Origin: Lamellibrachia columna
Lineage: Eukaryota; Annelida; Polychaeta; Sabellida; Siboglinidae
Length of the DNA: 64,000 nt
Assembly: GCA_963662155.1 (NCBI GenBank)
Contig: OY759273.1
Location: 29,920,544 to 29,984,543 of the forward strand
Direction of reading: 5' to 3'
Shown: piece by piece, positions 23,834-35,937 of the stretch
Position numbering within the stretch: position 1 is the stretch's first letter
Layout: each line of letters opens with the position of its first letter
Made by a program: the position numbers and the translations under genes
Notes under the pieces: generated by a model
The model's input: only the letters and a program-made list of their open reading frames with translations
What the model was told of the DNA's origin: nothing
Databases searched by the model: none

Positions 23834-26800
23834 TTAATGTTTTTATTGATACTTTCACTGTACATCCTTCTTGTCAAAGGATATTTTATTTTTATGAGCA
23901 TGCTGTAGTCAAGAAAAGTACGTCGTTTATATGAATACAACCATATGGTAAAATGCATGTTGCTCAAACAGAGATACATATGAGAGATTGATTTTGTAAA
24001 TATTTAGCAAATATTCTATTGAAATAATTTTTTTTCTTATAAGCAATTTATACACTGCTTATGAAAATGTTGACCATATTATTGGGTTTATTAAACATAA
24101 TTTTTTTTACCAAACTAACGGTGCTTTTCCTCTTTTTTCACTGATGTTCATGGGTTAGGTTCAGGTAAAATATTGTCGAGTCACTCTTTCTGTTTTATCT
24201 TTCTATACTTTTCTATCGGCTTCCCCCTCTCCATCTTTCATCTTCCCCCGATCTTCTCATATCCCACCTCACGCAGTCCTTCGATCTTAGTTGTTCGTTC
24301 CCCTTTTCTTGCATCCTTTATGTTTTTTCAACTTTCTCTTCCACTCTCTTTACTAGTATGTCTGCATCCATCCTTACCATGTGGCCTGGCCATTTCATCT
24401 TGCTTCTCACCAATCTTCCTGTTGAACTGTTTTGTTGCATCACATATTTCCTCAAGTCGTTCATTTTTCTTTCGTCAACCCTCTTTGTTCGTGTTATTCG
24501 ACAAAACCAGAACCAACTTTCAGCTGCTGTTGTTGTTCTGTCAACGCCACTGTCTCCAGATACAGATTAAGGCATGCTTGTGTAACACAAGCTCTCAGGA
24601 CTTTCCTTTTCAGCTTTTTCAAAATGTTTCCGTCCAACATGACGCCCTCTACCTTACCCCAATCATTCGCTCCCTGTTGTATCCGGCATCGCATTTCTAC
24701 CTCTGAATGCTCTTCCTCATTAACCATTCCTCCAAGTTACACAAAGCCATCCACTTGGTTGAACTCCTTATCATCCAACCTAATGTTCAAGTCATCTCTC
24801 TGATGTCAAACCCACATCTCTTCTGTCTTCTCCCGGCTCATTATCGGTCCGTGCTTCTTGAACATCCCCTTCCATTGCTCCAACACTTCCTGTAGTTCTT
24901 GTTTTTTGTCTGCTATCATGGCCAGATCGTTTGTATACATCCCCTTCCTAAGAATATCCTTCTTGCTGAACTTCCTGCTGATTAGTGCCACCACCATGAT
25001 AAAGAGTAAAGGGTCATTTCCTTGCCTCTAACCGATGTTAACTTTAAACTCTTCCGACAACCCATATCCAACCACAACTCTTCTTTTTGTTCTCAGGAAC
25101 ATGACAGTTCTGGGTGTTGCACGCCATGACACAGAACTGACTAAATACAACCAACTCATTACAAAGTCAGACACCCAGATAAGTACAAAAGGTGTTGGAA
25201 TGAACAGATCAGCCAGGGAGTGAACTGTTAAGCACGTTGAACAATCCCAAGGAGTGGATACAGTGCTGTGTAAACATAAACATGCCTTTACTTTAGGTAA
25301 TTTTACAGGTGCTGCGGCAGCCAGGAACAATTTTGGTGGACCGAGAGTGAACAATATCAAGGGTTACTTCAATCGGATCGCGCTTGCCTATCCCCACTTT
25401 GTGTGTTGGTACAGGTTGGTGTCATAAGTAGACAAAACCGCCTTGGAAGCAGGCCATTCATGGTGCTCTTGCAAATTCATTGGATTATGAGTGAAACAGA
25501 CATTGCAAAAACTGTAACAATGAATTGTGGGGGAGGGGAGAATGTCACATTAGATTGAGAAACTAACTTTTACACTTGTTCTAATAAATAAGTATTTGCG
25601 CTGAGTAGTAATGGCTTATGTTTTGGTAACCAGATTGATTTGTTTAATGTTTTTATTTATACTTTCACTGTACATCCTTCTTGTCAAAGGATATTTGATT
25701 TTTATGAGCATGCTGTAGTCAAGAAAAGTACGTCGTTTATATAAGTACAACCATATGGTAAAATGCATTTTGCTCAAACAGAGATACATATGAGAGATTG
25801 ATTTTGTAAATATTTAGCAAATATTATATTTAAATAATGTTTTTTCTCATCAGCAATTTATACACTGCTTATAAAAATGTTGACCATATTATTGGATTTA
25901 TTAAACATAACTTTTTTTACCAACCCTAACGGTGCTTTTCCTCTTTTTTCACTGATGTTCATGGGTTAGGTTCAGGTAAAAAATTGTCGAGTCACTCTTT
26001 CTGTTTTTTCTTTCCATACTTTTCTATCGGCTGCCCCCTCTCCATCTTTCATCTTCCCCCTCTCCATCTTTCATCTTCCCCCTCTCCATCTTTCATCTTC
26101 CCCCGACCTTCTCATATCCCACCGCACGCAGTCCTTCGATCTTAGCTGTTCGTTCCCCTTTTCTTGCATCCTTGATGTTTTTTCACCTTTCTCTTCCACT
26201 CTCTTTACTAGTATGTCTGCGTCCATCCTTACCATGTGGCATACCCATTTCACCTTGCTTCTCACCAATCTTCCTGTTGAACTGTTTTGTTGCATGACAT
26301 ATTTCCTCAGGTCGTTCATCCTTCTTTCGTCAAACCTCTTTGTTCGTGTTATTCGACAAACCAAAACCAACCATGCAGCTGCTGTTGTTGTTCTGTCAAC
26401 GCCACTGTCACCAGATACAGATTAAGGCATGCTTGTGTAACACAAGCTCTCAGGACTTTCCTTTTCAGCTTTTTCAAAATATTTCTGTCCAACATGACTC
26501 CCTCTACCTTTCCCCGAGCATTCGCTCCCTGTTGTATCCGGCATCGCATTTCTACCTCTGAATGCTCATCCTCATTAACCATTCCTCCAAGTTACACAAA
26601 GCCATCCACTTGGTTGAACTCCTTATCATCCAAATTAATGTTCTAGTCCTCTCTCTGATGTCAAACCCGCATCTCTTCTGTCTTCTCCCGGCTTATTATC
26701 GGTCCTTCCTTCTTGAACACACCCTTCCATTGCTCCAACACTTCCTGTAGTTCTTGTTTTTTGTCTGCTATCATGGCCAGATCGTTTGCATACATCCCCT

Positions 26801-29330
26801 TCCTGAGAACATCCTTCTTGCTGAACTTCCTGCTGATTAGTGCCACCACCATGATAAAGAGTAAAGGGTCATTTCCTTGCCTCTAACCGATGTTAACTTT
26901 AAACTCTTCCGACAACCCATATCCAACCACAACTCTTCTTTTTGTTCTCAGGAACATGACAGTTCTGGGTGTTGCACGCCATGACACAGAACTGACTAAA
27001 TACAACCAACTCATTACAAAGTCAGACTCCCAGATAAGTACAAAAGGTGTTGGAATTAACAGGTCAGCCAGGGAGTGAACTGTTAAGCACGTTGAACAAT
27101 CCCAAGGAGTGGATACAGTGCTGTGTAAACATAAACATGCCTTTACTTTAGGTATTTTTACAGGTGCTGCGGCAGCCAGGAACAATTTTGGTGGACCGAG
27201 AGTGAACAATATCAAGGGTGACTTCAATCGGATCGCGCTTGCCTATCCCCACTTTGTTTGTTGGTACAGGTTGGTGTCATAAGTAGACATAACCGCCTTG
27301 GAAGCAGGCCATTCATGGTGCTCTTGCAAATTCATTGGATTATGAGTGAAACAGACATTGCAAAAACTGTAACAATGAATTGTGGGGGAGGGGAGAATGT
27401 CACATTAGATTGAGATAGTAACTTTTACACTTGTTCTAATAAATCAGTATTTGCGCTGAGTAGTAATGGCTTATGTTTTGGTAACCAGATTGATTTGTTT
27501 AATGTTTTTATTTATACTTTCACTGTACATCCTTCTTGTCAAAGGATATTTTATTTTTATGAGCATGCTGTAGTCAAGAAAAGTACGTCGTTTATATGAG
27601 TACAACCATATGGTAAAATGCATATTGCTCAAACAGAGAAACATATGAGAGATTGATTTTGTAAATATTTAGCGAATATTCTATTTAAATAATGTTTTTT
27701 CTCATAAGCAATTTATACACTGCTTATGAAAATGTTGACCATATTATTGGATTTATTAAACATGACTTTTTTTTACCAAACTAACGGTGCTTTTCCTCTT
27801 TTTTCACTGATGTTCATGGGTTAGGTTCAGGTAAAATATTGTCGTTTCACTCTTTCTGTTTTTTCTTTACATAGTTTTCTATCGGCTGCCCCCTCCATCT
27901 TTCATCTGCCTCCTCTCCATCTTTCATCTTCCCCCGATCTTCTCATATCCCACCTCTCGCAGTCCTTCGATCTTAGCTGTTCGTTCCCCTTTTCTTGCAT
28001 CCTTGATGTTTTTTCACCTTTCTCTTCCACTCTCTTCACTAGTATGTCTGCATCCATCCTTACCATGTGGCCTGCCAATTTCACGTTGCATTTAAACCAA
28101 TTTTCCTGTTGAACTGTTTTGTTGCATCACATATTTCCTCAGGTCGTTCATCCTTCTTTCGTCAACGCTCTTTGTTCGTGTTATTCGACAAAACCAGAAC
28201 CAACTTTCAGCTGCTGTTGTTGTTCTGTCGACGCCACTGTCTCCAGATACAGATTAAGGCATGCTTGTGTAACACAAGCTCTCAGGACTTTCCTTTTCAG
28301 CTTTTTCAAAATGTTTCTGTCCAACATGACTCCCTCTACCTTTCCGCAAGCATTCGCTCCCTGTTGTATCCGGCATCGCATTTCTACCTCTGAATGCTCA
28401 TCCTCATTAACCATTCCTCCAAGTTACACAAAGCCATCCTCTATGTTGAACTCCTTATCATCCAAACTAATGTTCAATTCCTCTCTCTGATGTCAAACCC
28501 ACATCTCTTCTGTCTTCTCCCGGCGCATTATCGGTCCGTGCTTTTTGAACATCCCCTTCCATTGCTCCAACACTTTCTGTAGTTCTTGTTTTTTGTCTGC
28601 TATCATGGCCAGATCGTTTGCATACATCCCCTTCCTGAGAACATCCTTCTTGCTGAACTTCCTGCTGATTAGTGCCACCACCATGATAAAGAGTAAAGGG
28701 TCATTTCCTTGCCTCTAACCGATGTTAACTTTAAACTCTTCCGACAACCCATATCCAACCACAACTCTTCTTTTTGTTCTCAGGAACATGACAGTTCTGG
28801 GTGTTGCACGCCATGACACAGAACTGACGAAATACAACCAACTCATTACAAAGTCAGACTCCCAGATAAGTACAAAAGGTGTTGGAATGAACAGGTCAGC
28901 CAAGGAGTGAACTGTTAAGCACGTTGAACAATCCCAAGGAGTGGATACAGTGCTGTGTAAACATAAACATGCCTTTACTTTAGGTCTTTTTACAGGTGCT
29001 GCGGCAGCCAGGAACAATTTTGGTGGACCGAGAGTGAACAATATCAAGGGTCACTTCAATAGGATCGCGCTTGCCTATCCCCACTTTGTGTGTTGGTACA
29101 GGTTGGTGTCATAAGTAGACATAACCGCCTTGGAAGCAGGCTATTCATGGTGCTCTTGCAAATTCATTGGATTATGAGTGAAACAGACATTGCAAAAACT
29201 GTAACAATGAATTGTGTGGGAGGGGAGAATGTCACATTAGATTGAGAAACTAACTTTTACAGTTGTTCTAATCAATCAGTATTTGCGCTGAGTAGTAATG
29301 GCTTATGTTTTGGTAACCAGATTGATTTGT
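23834..29330. repeat. Higher-order repeat copy 3 (B-C-A, 5497 bp)
   Basis: Monomers at 23834 (B), 25644 (C, 1855 bp) and 27499 (A). The extra 22 bases are a third copy of the CTCCATCTTTCATCTTCCCC unit at about 26040-26105. A members at 16527 and 27499 share the private variant CCATCCTCTATGTTG; the A member at 22002 lacks it. Confidence 0.93.
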
Positions 29331-31140
29331 TTAATGTTTTTATTGATACTTTCACTGTACATCCTTCTTGTCAAAGGATATTTGATTTTTATGAGCATGC
29401 TGTAGTCAAGAAAAGTACGTCGTTTATATGAATACAATCATATGGTAAAATGCATGTTGCTCAAACAGAGATACATATGAGAGATTGATTTTGTAAATAT
29501 TTAGCAAATATTCTATTGAAATAATTTTTTTTCTTATAAGCAATTTATACACTGCTTATGAAAATGTTGACCATATTATTGGGTTTATTAAACATAATTT
29601 TTTTTACCAAACTAACGGTGCTTTTCCTCTTTTTTCACTGATGTTCATGGGTTAGGTTCAGGTAAAATATTGTCGAGTCACTCTTTTTGTTTTATCTTTC
29701 TATACTTTTCTATCGGCTTCCCCCTCTCCATCTTTCATCTTCCCCCGATCTTCTCATATCCCACCTCACGCAGTCCTTCGATCTTAGTTGTTCGTTCCCC
29801 TTTTCTTGCATCCTTTATGTTTTTTCAACTTTCTCTTCCACTCTCTTTACTAGTATGTCTGCATCCATCCTTACCATGTGGCCTGGCCATTTCATCTTGC
29901 TTCTCACCAATCTTCCTGTTGAACTGTTTTGTTGCATCACATATTTCCTCAAGTCGTTCATTTTTCTTTCGTCAACCCTCTTTGTTCGTGTTATTCGACA
30001 AAACCAGAACCAACTTTCAGCTGCTGTTGTTGTTCTGTCAACGCCACTGTCTCCAGATACAGATTAAGGCATGCTTGTGTAACACAAGCTCTCAGGACTT
30101 TCCTTTTCAGCTTTTTCAAAATGTTTCTGTCCAACATGACGCCCTCTACCTTACCCCAATCATTCGCTCCCTGTTGTATCCGGCATCGCATTTCTACCTC
30201 TGAATGCTCTTCCTCATTAACCATTCCTCCAAGTTACACAAAGCCATCCACTTGGTTGAACTCCTTATCATCCAACCTAATGTTCAAGTCATCTCTCTGA
30301 TGTCAAACCCACATCTCTTCTGTCTTCTCCCGGCTCATTATCGGTCCGTGCTTCTTGAACATCCCCTTCCATTGCTCCAACACTTCCTGTAGTTCTTGTT
30401 TTTTGTCTGCTATCATGGCCAGATCGTTTGTATACATCCCCTTCCTAAGAACATCCTTCTTGCTGAACTTCCTGCTGATTAGTGCCACCACCATGATAAA
30501 GAGTAAAGGGTCATTTCCTTGCCTCTAACCGATGTTAACTTTAAACTCTTCCGACAACCCATATCCAACCACAACTCTTCTTTTTGTTCTCAGGAACATG
30601 ACAGTTCTGGGTGTTGCACGCCATGACACAGAACTGACTAAATACAACCAACTCATTACAAAGTCAGACACCCAGATAAGTACAAAAGGTGTTGGAATGA
30701 ACAGGTCAGCCAGGGAGTGAACTGTTAAGCACGTTGAACAATCCCAAGGAGTGGATACAGTGCTGTGTAAACATAAACATGCCTTTACTTTAGGTAATTT
30801 TACAGGTGCTGCGGCAGCCAGGAACAATTTTGGTGGACCGAGAGTGAACAATATCAAGGGTTACTTCAATCGGATCGCGCTTGCCTATCCCCACTTTGTG
30901 TGTTGGTACAGGTTGGTGTCATAAGTAGACAAAACCGCCTTGGAAGCAGGCCATTAATGGTGCTCTTGCAAATTCATTGGATTATGAGTGAAACAGACAT
31001 TGCAAAAACTGTAACAATGAATTGTGGGGGAGGGGAGAATGTCACATTAGATTGAGAAACTAACTTTTACACTTGTTCTAATAAATAAGTATTTGCGCTG
31101 AGTAGTAATGGCTTATGTTTTGGTAACCAGATTGATTTGT
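29331..31140. repeat. Array 1 monomer 15 (type B), start of an incomplete fourth trimer
   Basis: 1810 bp, type B (GAGTCACTC, TTCTATACTTTTCTATCGGCTTCC). Near-identical to 12884-14693. Private changes include CTCTTTTTGTTTTATC near 29680. Confidence 0.9.
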
Positions 31141-32373
31141 TTAATGTTTTTATTTATACTTTCACTGTACATCCTTCTTGTCAAAGGATATTTGATTTTT
31201 ATGAGCATGCTGTAGTCAAGAAAAGTACGTCGTTTATATAAGTACAACCATATGGTAAAATGCATATTGCTCAAACAGAGATACATATGAGAGATTGATT
31301 TTGTAAATATTTAGCAAATATTATATTTAAATAATGTTTTTTCTCATCAGCAATTTATACACTGCTTATGAAAATGTTGACCATATTATTGGATTTATTA
31401 AACATGACTTTTTTTTACCAAACTAACGGTGCTTTTCCTCTTTTTTCACTGATGTTCATGGGTTAGGTTCAGGTAAAATATTGTCGTTTCACTCTTTCTG
31501 TTTTTTCTTTACATAGTTTTCTATCGGCTGCCCCCTCCATCTTTCATCTGCCTCCTCTCCATCTTTCATCTTCCCCCGATCTTCTCATATCCCACCTCTC
31601 GCAGTCCTTCGATCTTAGCTGTTCGTTCCCCTTTTCTTGCATCCTTGATGTTTTTTCACCTTTCTCTTCCACTCTCTTCACTAGTATGTCTGCATCCATC
31701 CTTACCATGTGGCCTGCCAATTTCACGTTGCATTTAAACCAATTTTCCTGTTGAACTGTTTTGTTGCATCACATATTTCCTCAGGTCGTTCATCCTTCTT
31801 TCGTCAACCCTCTTTGTCCGTGTTATTCGACAAAACCAACCTTGCAGCTGCTGTTGTTCTGTCAACGCCACTGTCTCCAGATACAGATTAAGGCATGCTT
31901 GTGTAACACATGCTCTAAGGACTTTCCTTTTCAGCTTTTTCAAAATGTTTCTGTCCAACATGACTCCCTCTACCTTTCCCCGAGCATTCGCTCCCTGTTG
32001 TATCCGGCATCGCATTTCTACCTCTGAATGGTCATCCTCATTAACCATTCCTCCAAGTTACACAAAGCCATCCACTTGGTTGAACTCCTTATCATCCAAA
32101 GTAATGTTCAAGTCCTCTCTCTGATGTCAAACCCACATCTCTTCTGTCTTCTCCCGGCTCATTATCAGTCCGTGCTTCTTGAACACCCTCTTCCATTCCT
32201 CCAACACTTCCTGTAGTTCTTGTTTTTTGTCTGCATACATCCCCTTCCTGAGAACATCCTTCATGCTGATATTCCTGCTGATTAGTGCCACCACCATGAT
32301 AAAGAATAATGGGTCACTTCCTTGCCTCTAATCGTTGTTAACTGGAAACTCTTCCGACAACCCAGATCAGATT
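31141..32373. repeat. Array 1 terminal monomer (chimera, truncated)
   Basis: It opens with a C-type head and switches to A type near 31365 (ACATGACTTTT, ACATAGTTTTC). It then carries end-specific variants (CAACCTTGCAGC, ACACATGCTCTAAGG) and breaks off at about 32373. The ACACATGCTCTAAGG variant also marks the last monomer of array 2, so the two array ends are related. Confidence 0.85.
31544..32360 (-). pseudogene. RT remnant of the terminal monomer, active site deleted
   Basis: The minus-strand frame reads '...LRKGMYADKKQELQ': about 21 bases that encode the end of YAND and LAMI in other monomers are missing near 32230. The TAG stop before 'RQG' is present (CCTCTAATC near 32330), so that stop pre-dates the split between terminal and internal monomers. 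'RMNDLRKYVMQQNSSTGKLV' follows in order. Confidence 0.75.
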
Positions 32374-32757
32374 CCACCAAAGCTTCCCAGGCCCGGAGAC
32401 AGTGGTGGTCAACAAGGACTCTCATCACGGCCACACAGTTAATATAAGCTGGTGTACTGACAGGACAGTAGTTGGTGTAATGCTGGTATCGAGATGAAAA
32501 AAGGCAGCCATATTTATTATCTTTATGATGACATAGAAAACAAAATAAAATCTTTTTAAAATTTAATCCCCACCCCCGGGGGCCCATATGGACGGTTCCC
32601 CATTTGACCCTCCATGTTCGGCAGAAGGGGAATAGGACACAACAGACAGACCAACATAAACTTCTTGATATGTTAGATATAGTACACAGAATATGTGTAT
32701 GCAGACATTGAAAACTAAAGCTGATTGAGTGTTGTTGTTTCTGCGTGCTACCTACAG
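32374..32757. other. Right flank of array 1, no gene recognised
   Basis: Unique AT-rich sequence with a short GC-rich patch (CCCCACCCCCGGGGGCCC near 32568). The minus frame that runs through it from the array is a chance extension. It ends with a pyrimidine-rich tract and the CTACAG acceptor of the next exon. Confidence 0.5.
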
Positions 32758-32847
32758 ACATGCAGAAGTTCCCGCTGCGTATGAAGGAGAGATACCATAG
32801 TAGGGACTGTGTTACAGCCCTCAGTGTCTATCTCGCCCCCACAACGG
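32758..32847 (+). CDS. Candidate exon E1 (90 bp, phase 1-1)
   Basis: Acceptor CCTACAG and donor ACGG|GTGAGT flank 90 bases that are open in only one frame: it begins AC|ATG and reads MQKFPLRMKERYHSRDCV then TALSVYLAPTT. It ends with one base over, which fits the next candidate exon. No domain is recognised. An exon start upstream of 32758 was not found. Confidence 0.4.
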
Positions 32848-33108
32848 GTGAGTCTCCCTGCTTGCTACATTTGACTAGAATGTTAGAACTAAACGTTATG
32901 AATTCTGACTAATTCATAGCAACTACAATTATGACTAACGTCTCATTTAGATGTGTTAATTATATTTGTTACGCTAATGTGCAAGTTGCTCCTTTGAAGC
33001 AGGGCTGTTTTGGTATTGTCCATTGCTCGACTGTTTTCAGCCCTGAGTGGGAAATGTATTGAGATAGCCTACTGGACAATTTCGGGAGCTCCGCAAATGA
33101 TTCTGCAG

Positions 33109-33210
33109 CAACCAGAGTCAGTTGGACAGGGCCACAGCTCTTCAAAACGTTCTCTGTACACACCAATCCCATCACCAGGGTGATGTTTTCAACGAAGCAT
33201 TGCGTCTCTG
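33109..33210 (+). CDS. Candidate exon E2 (102 bp, phase 1-1)
   Basis: Bounded by TTCTGCAG and TCTG|GTAGGT. With the base carried from E1 it reads ATRVSWTGPQLFKTF, then SVHTNPITRVMFSTKHCVS, with no stop. The other frame set by the incoming phase is excluded by length. The polypyrimidine tract before the acceptor is weak. The product is unknown; the short beta-like segments and single Cys would suit an extracellular domain. Confidence 0.45.
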
Positions 33211-33514
33211 GTAGGTCCAATTCTCAAGTATATTTCTTTGGAAAATATTCAAATATACCTGGAAAAGCTTTGTTTCATGATGATGACCATGTCACATTTA
33301 TGGGTTGATTTTTAGTGGGCCATCATTTACATATACTGTGACATCCAAAGTTCTATAAAATATACAAGTAAAAGCTTGGTTTTCTTTTCAAGTAATCCAA
33401 GTTGAAGCATTGATTATGATCATATCAGCTTTAGTTTGATATGACGCGGCTTACCAGTATCAGGGCCTTGAAATATTGAAAGTGAATCACTGTAGCTCAC
33501 TGCTGTGTTTGCAG

Positions 33515-33670
33515 TGTGCTCTGAGTACAACCATGTACATTCGTGGAACGTGACCTGATTCCTTGGCATGACCAGCACACAGCCCGGCTCAGTGGCCTTG
33601 GCATCATTCAAGTTTATCTCCATAGAGAGGGTGGAACCACACCTTCAGTATATCCACAGTAACAACTTTG
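33515..33670 (+). pseudogene. Candidate exon E3 (156 bp, phase 1-1) with in-frame TGA
   Basis: Good acceptor (GTGTTTGCAG) and donor (CTTTG|GTAAGT). In the frame dictated by E2 it reads VCSEYNHVHSWNVT, then TGA (33556-33558), then FLGMTSTQPGSVALASFKF and on to the donor without another stop. The open reading on both sides suggests a single disabling change (for example from CGA or TGG), an assembly error, or less likely recoding. WNVT would be an N-glycosylation site if extracellular. Confidence 0.4.
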
Positions 33671-34389
33671 GTAAGTCAGGATCTAGAATTTGACAGGATC
33701 TAGAATTACAAGAATTATATATTTCAGTAAATTAGATTATATATTAAGATACGTAATAACTTTTTTTATTGGAAAACTGGACACCCCCTTTTTTGTGGAT
33801 CCGATCAGTTGTACTTAGTTGCTTAGTAGCTTTTTACAGCACTCACAACTGTCAGAAGGTACTAGAAACAGCGGTCGCCAAAAACTTAGTCATAGTAAAG
33901 ACATAGTAAAGGGAAACTTGCAGAAAATAAAATATAGACGTACAGTTGTACTTAGTTTCCGATGAAAGACCAATCTGGAGAGGACTTATTGCGAACTAGG
34001 TGAGCAGTCATAGTCGCAACCACAGCTGACAGCGAGAGAGAGGCAATATGCATTTTACTACATTTAACAGCCAGTGCATCCTTTCTCCGTTCTCTCAAAT
34101 CTGTTTGCCTGTCAGGGAAATTCTTCAATATTAACTTACTAGTACAACCATTCTCAATTCTTTTAGACAAATGGTCGTTTATTACAAGGAAATGCTTCTA
34201 AATGAACTGCCAAAGCATCGTTCTTTGTTCTGGAAAATAGATTGTTTTAAATGGTCAAGCAGCTTTCTGTCAGTTAAAAAAAAAATTCTAAATTAAGTTA
34301 TTTTGTAATTTCTGTAAAATATTATAATGATCAAATTACAACACTGACTGATATGTATTGCCTGTATAGACTTGATGTCATCATTCCAG

Positions 34390-34562
34390 GTGCAACCATC
34401 AAACCTCAGTCACAAAAGTCAGTACACAACATGACTACATCAGTGGACGACACAGAGCCTTTCGATAACACAACAATTGACGTACCAGCAGTAAAGACGT
34501 CACGACAGGACGGCGTCGGTGTCACCTGGGACAAACCACACAAGGATGAGAACATCGACAGC
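34390..34562 (+). CDS. Candidate exon E4 (173 bp, phase 1-0)
   Basis: Acceptor CATTCCAG and donor AGC|GTAAGC. Joined to E3 it reads GATIKPQSQKSVHNMTTS, a DDTEPFDNTTIDV stretch, and DGVGVTWDKPHKDENIDS. The G-V-G-V-T-W-D-x-P-x-x-x-D-E-N spacing is loosely like a HYR or fibronectin-type strand pair, but this is weak. The sequence has several Thr/Ser residues and NMT and NTT glycosylation sequons. It ends in phase 0, which does not join E5 directly, so an exon may be missing or another donor may be used. Confidence 0.4.
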
Positions 34563-34591
34563 GTAAGCTCTTGGCTCATGCTGATTATTGC

Positions 34592-34975
34592 ACTCACAGC
34601 CAAGTCAGTCTTTACGCAGACATTACAGCTTACTTGAAGTGTAAAGTGATTGTTGTACTCACAGCCCAGTCAGTCTTTACACAGATATTACAGCTTACTT
34701 GAAGTGTAAAGTGATTATTGTACTCACAGCCAAGTCAGTCTTTATTCCGACATTACAGCTGACTCGAATTGAAAAATTATTCTTCCACTCACATACCAGT
34801 GAGTCTTTATATAGGCCATACAACTGACTCAAAGTGTCAAATAATTATTGCACTCACATACCAGTGAGTCTCTATACAGATATAACAGCTGACTTGTAGT
34901 GTAAAGTGATTTTTGCACTCGCAACCCGGTTAGTCTTTCACGGACATTACAGCTTACTAGAAGTGTAAAGAGCTC
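34592..34975. repeat. 65-bp minisatellite, about six copies
   Basis: The unit contains ACTCACAGCCAAGTCAGTC ... ACATTACAGCTTACTTGAAG. ACTC marks recur at 34592, 34657, 34722, 34787, 34852 and 34917, exactly 65 apart. Copies diverge toward the right. It lies in the putative intron after E4. Confidence 0.85.
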
Positions 34976-35420
34976 TCTTGCTCTTGCATTAAAACACGCG
35001 GGAAGGAGTTGTAGACCGAACTGCCCCAGGTATATGGGTAGCTGTCTTGCCCCAGGGGGCACCAAGATGGCTTTTTGGGGTATTTTTACTGCTGCAAATG
35101 TTGATCCTTTTATGGTCGTCGGCACACTGCTTAAAATGTTCATCCTATCATTCCACTAGTATTCAACAGATGTGTAATATAGATGTAATGTTTGGTCGAA
35201 TTATATATATTTTTGGAATGGAACCATTGGTTGATTCAGACAGAAAAGGAAGCATTTAAGTAGACAGGTTTTCTTACACCTATGTGTAACAAGATATTTG
35301 TAAAAAAAATGTGTAACATATTCACATGGCCTGCAGTAAAAGAAACTGTAGAAAATTTGACCCATTCATTTATTGGCTTTTGGGATGATGAAATGACGAC
35401 ATCTGTTAATATCATTGCAG

Positions 35421-35528
35421 ACACAATGGGTCAGCTCTTTACTCCATCTCTCGTGAGTAGTACGTCACCACGAAGAAGTGAGTTGGTTGTTGTGCATCAA
35501 TCAGCTGAGATTTTCCCAGAAGCATATG
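35421..35528 (+). CDS. Candidate exon E5 (108 bp, phase 1-1)
   Basis: Acceptor ATCATTGCAG and donor CATATG|GTAAGT. Only the phase-1 frame is open: TMGQLFTPSLVSSTSPRRSE, LVVVHQSAEIFPEAYG. Not recognised; the S/T/R-rich character suits a linker or cytoplasmic segment. The duplication boundary at the window start (35439) lies inside it. Confidence 0.4.
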
Positions 35529-35937
35529 GTAAGTGAGCAAGGAATATATATTTAGACTGAATTAATATTACACCATTAATTATTTCAATACTATGCGGGA
35601 AAGTTCATTTTGGCAAAAGTGTACCCTGTACGTGAAAACGCCCACATGCAAATGTATTTATTATTACCTTTGTTAAATTTAATTTATATAAATGTTATAA
35701 CTTATTGTATTATTAAAAAAAATACCGTTGCAGTCGACGGTCCAACATAATGAAGATATTGCCATATGGTTTCTCCTGGATGTGTTTAAGGACAATCAAT
35801 GCAGACTGTTCTGGCGACACAGCAAATGATCAAGTGTTGACTGAATTAATACCATTCAGTGAACCATGTGTAGGTGTTAAATCTGTTATTGACCAGACTT
35901 GAGCGGATCTACACACTGGGTAGTGGGTCCAGGAAGT

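Larger units (their letters stand above)
3764..32373. repeat. Tandem array 1: about 15.7 monomers of about 1.83 kb
   Basis: Using TTAATGTTTTTATT as the phase mark, monomers start at 3764, 5592, 7424, 9221, 11053, 12884, 14694, 16527, 18359, 20169, 22002, 23834, 25644, 27499, 29331 and 31141. The last is cut at about 32373. Each monomer has an AT-rich half and a half made of minus-strand RT remnant. Monomers fall into types D, A, B and C by shared variants. From 12884 onward they are arranged as a B-C-A trimer. Confidence 0.97.

Noticed and set aside
3764..32373. CRISPR-like or phage/bacterial interpretation of the regular repeats
   Set aside because: The repeats are 1.8 kb without spacers, and the surrounding DNA has eukaryotic splice signals, LINEs and a SINE.
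32282..32761. 159-codon minus frame across the right edge of array 1
   Set aside because: It is a chimera of the last monomer and unique flank in an off frame, with no motif.
33556..33558. TGA as a selenocysteine codon
   Set aside because: No reason to expect a selenoprotein here and no SECIS element identified; loss of function or an assembly error is simpler.
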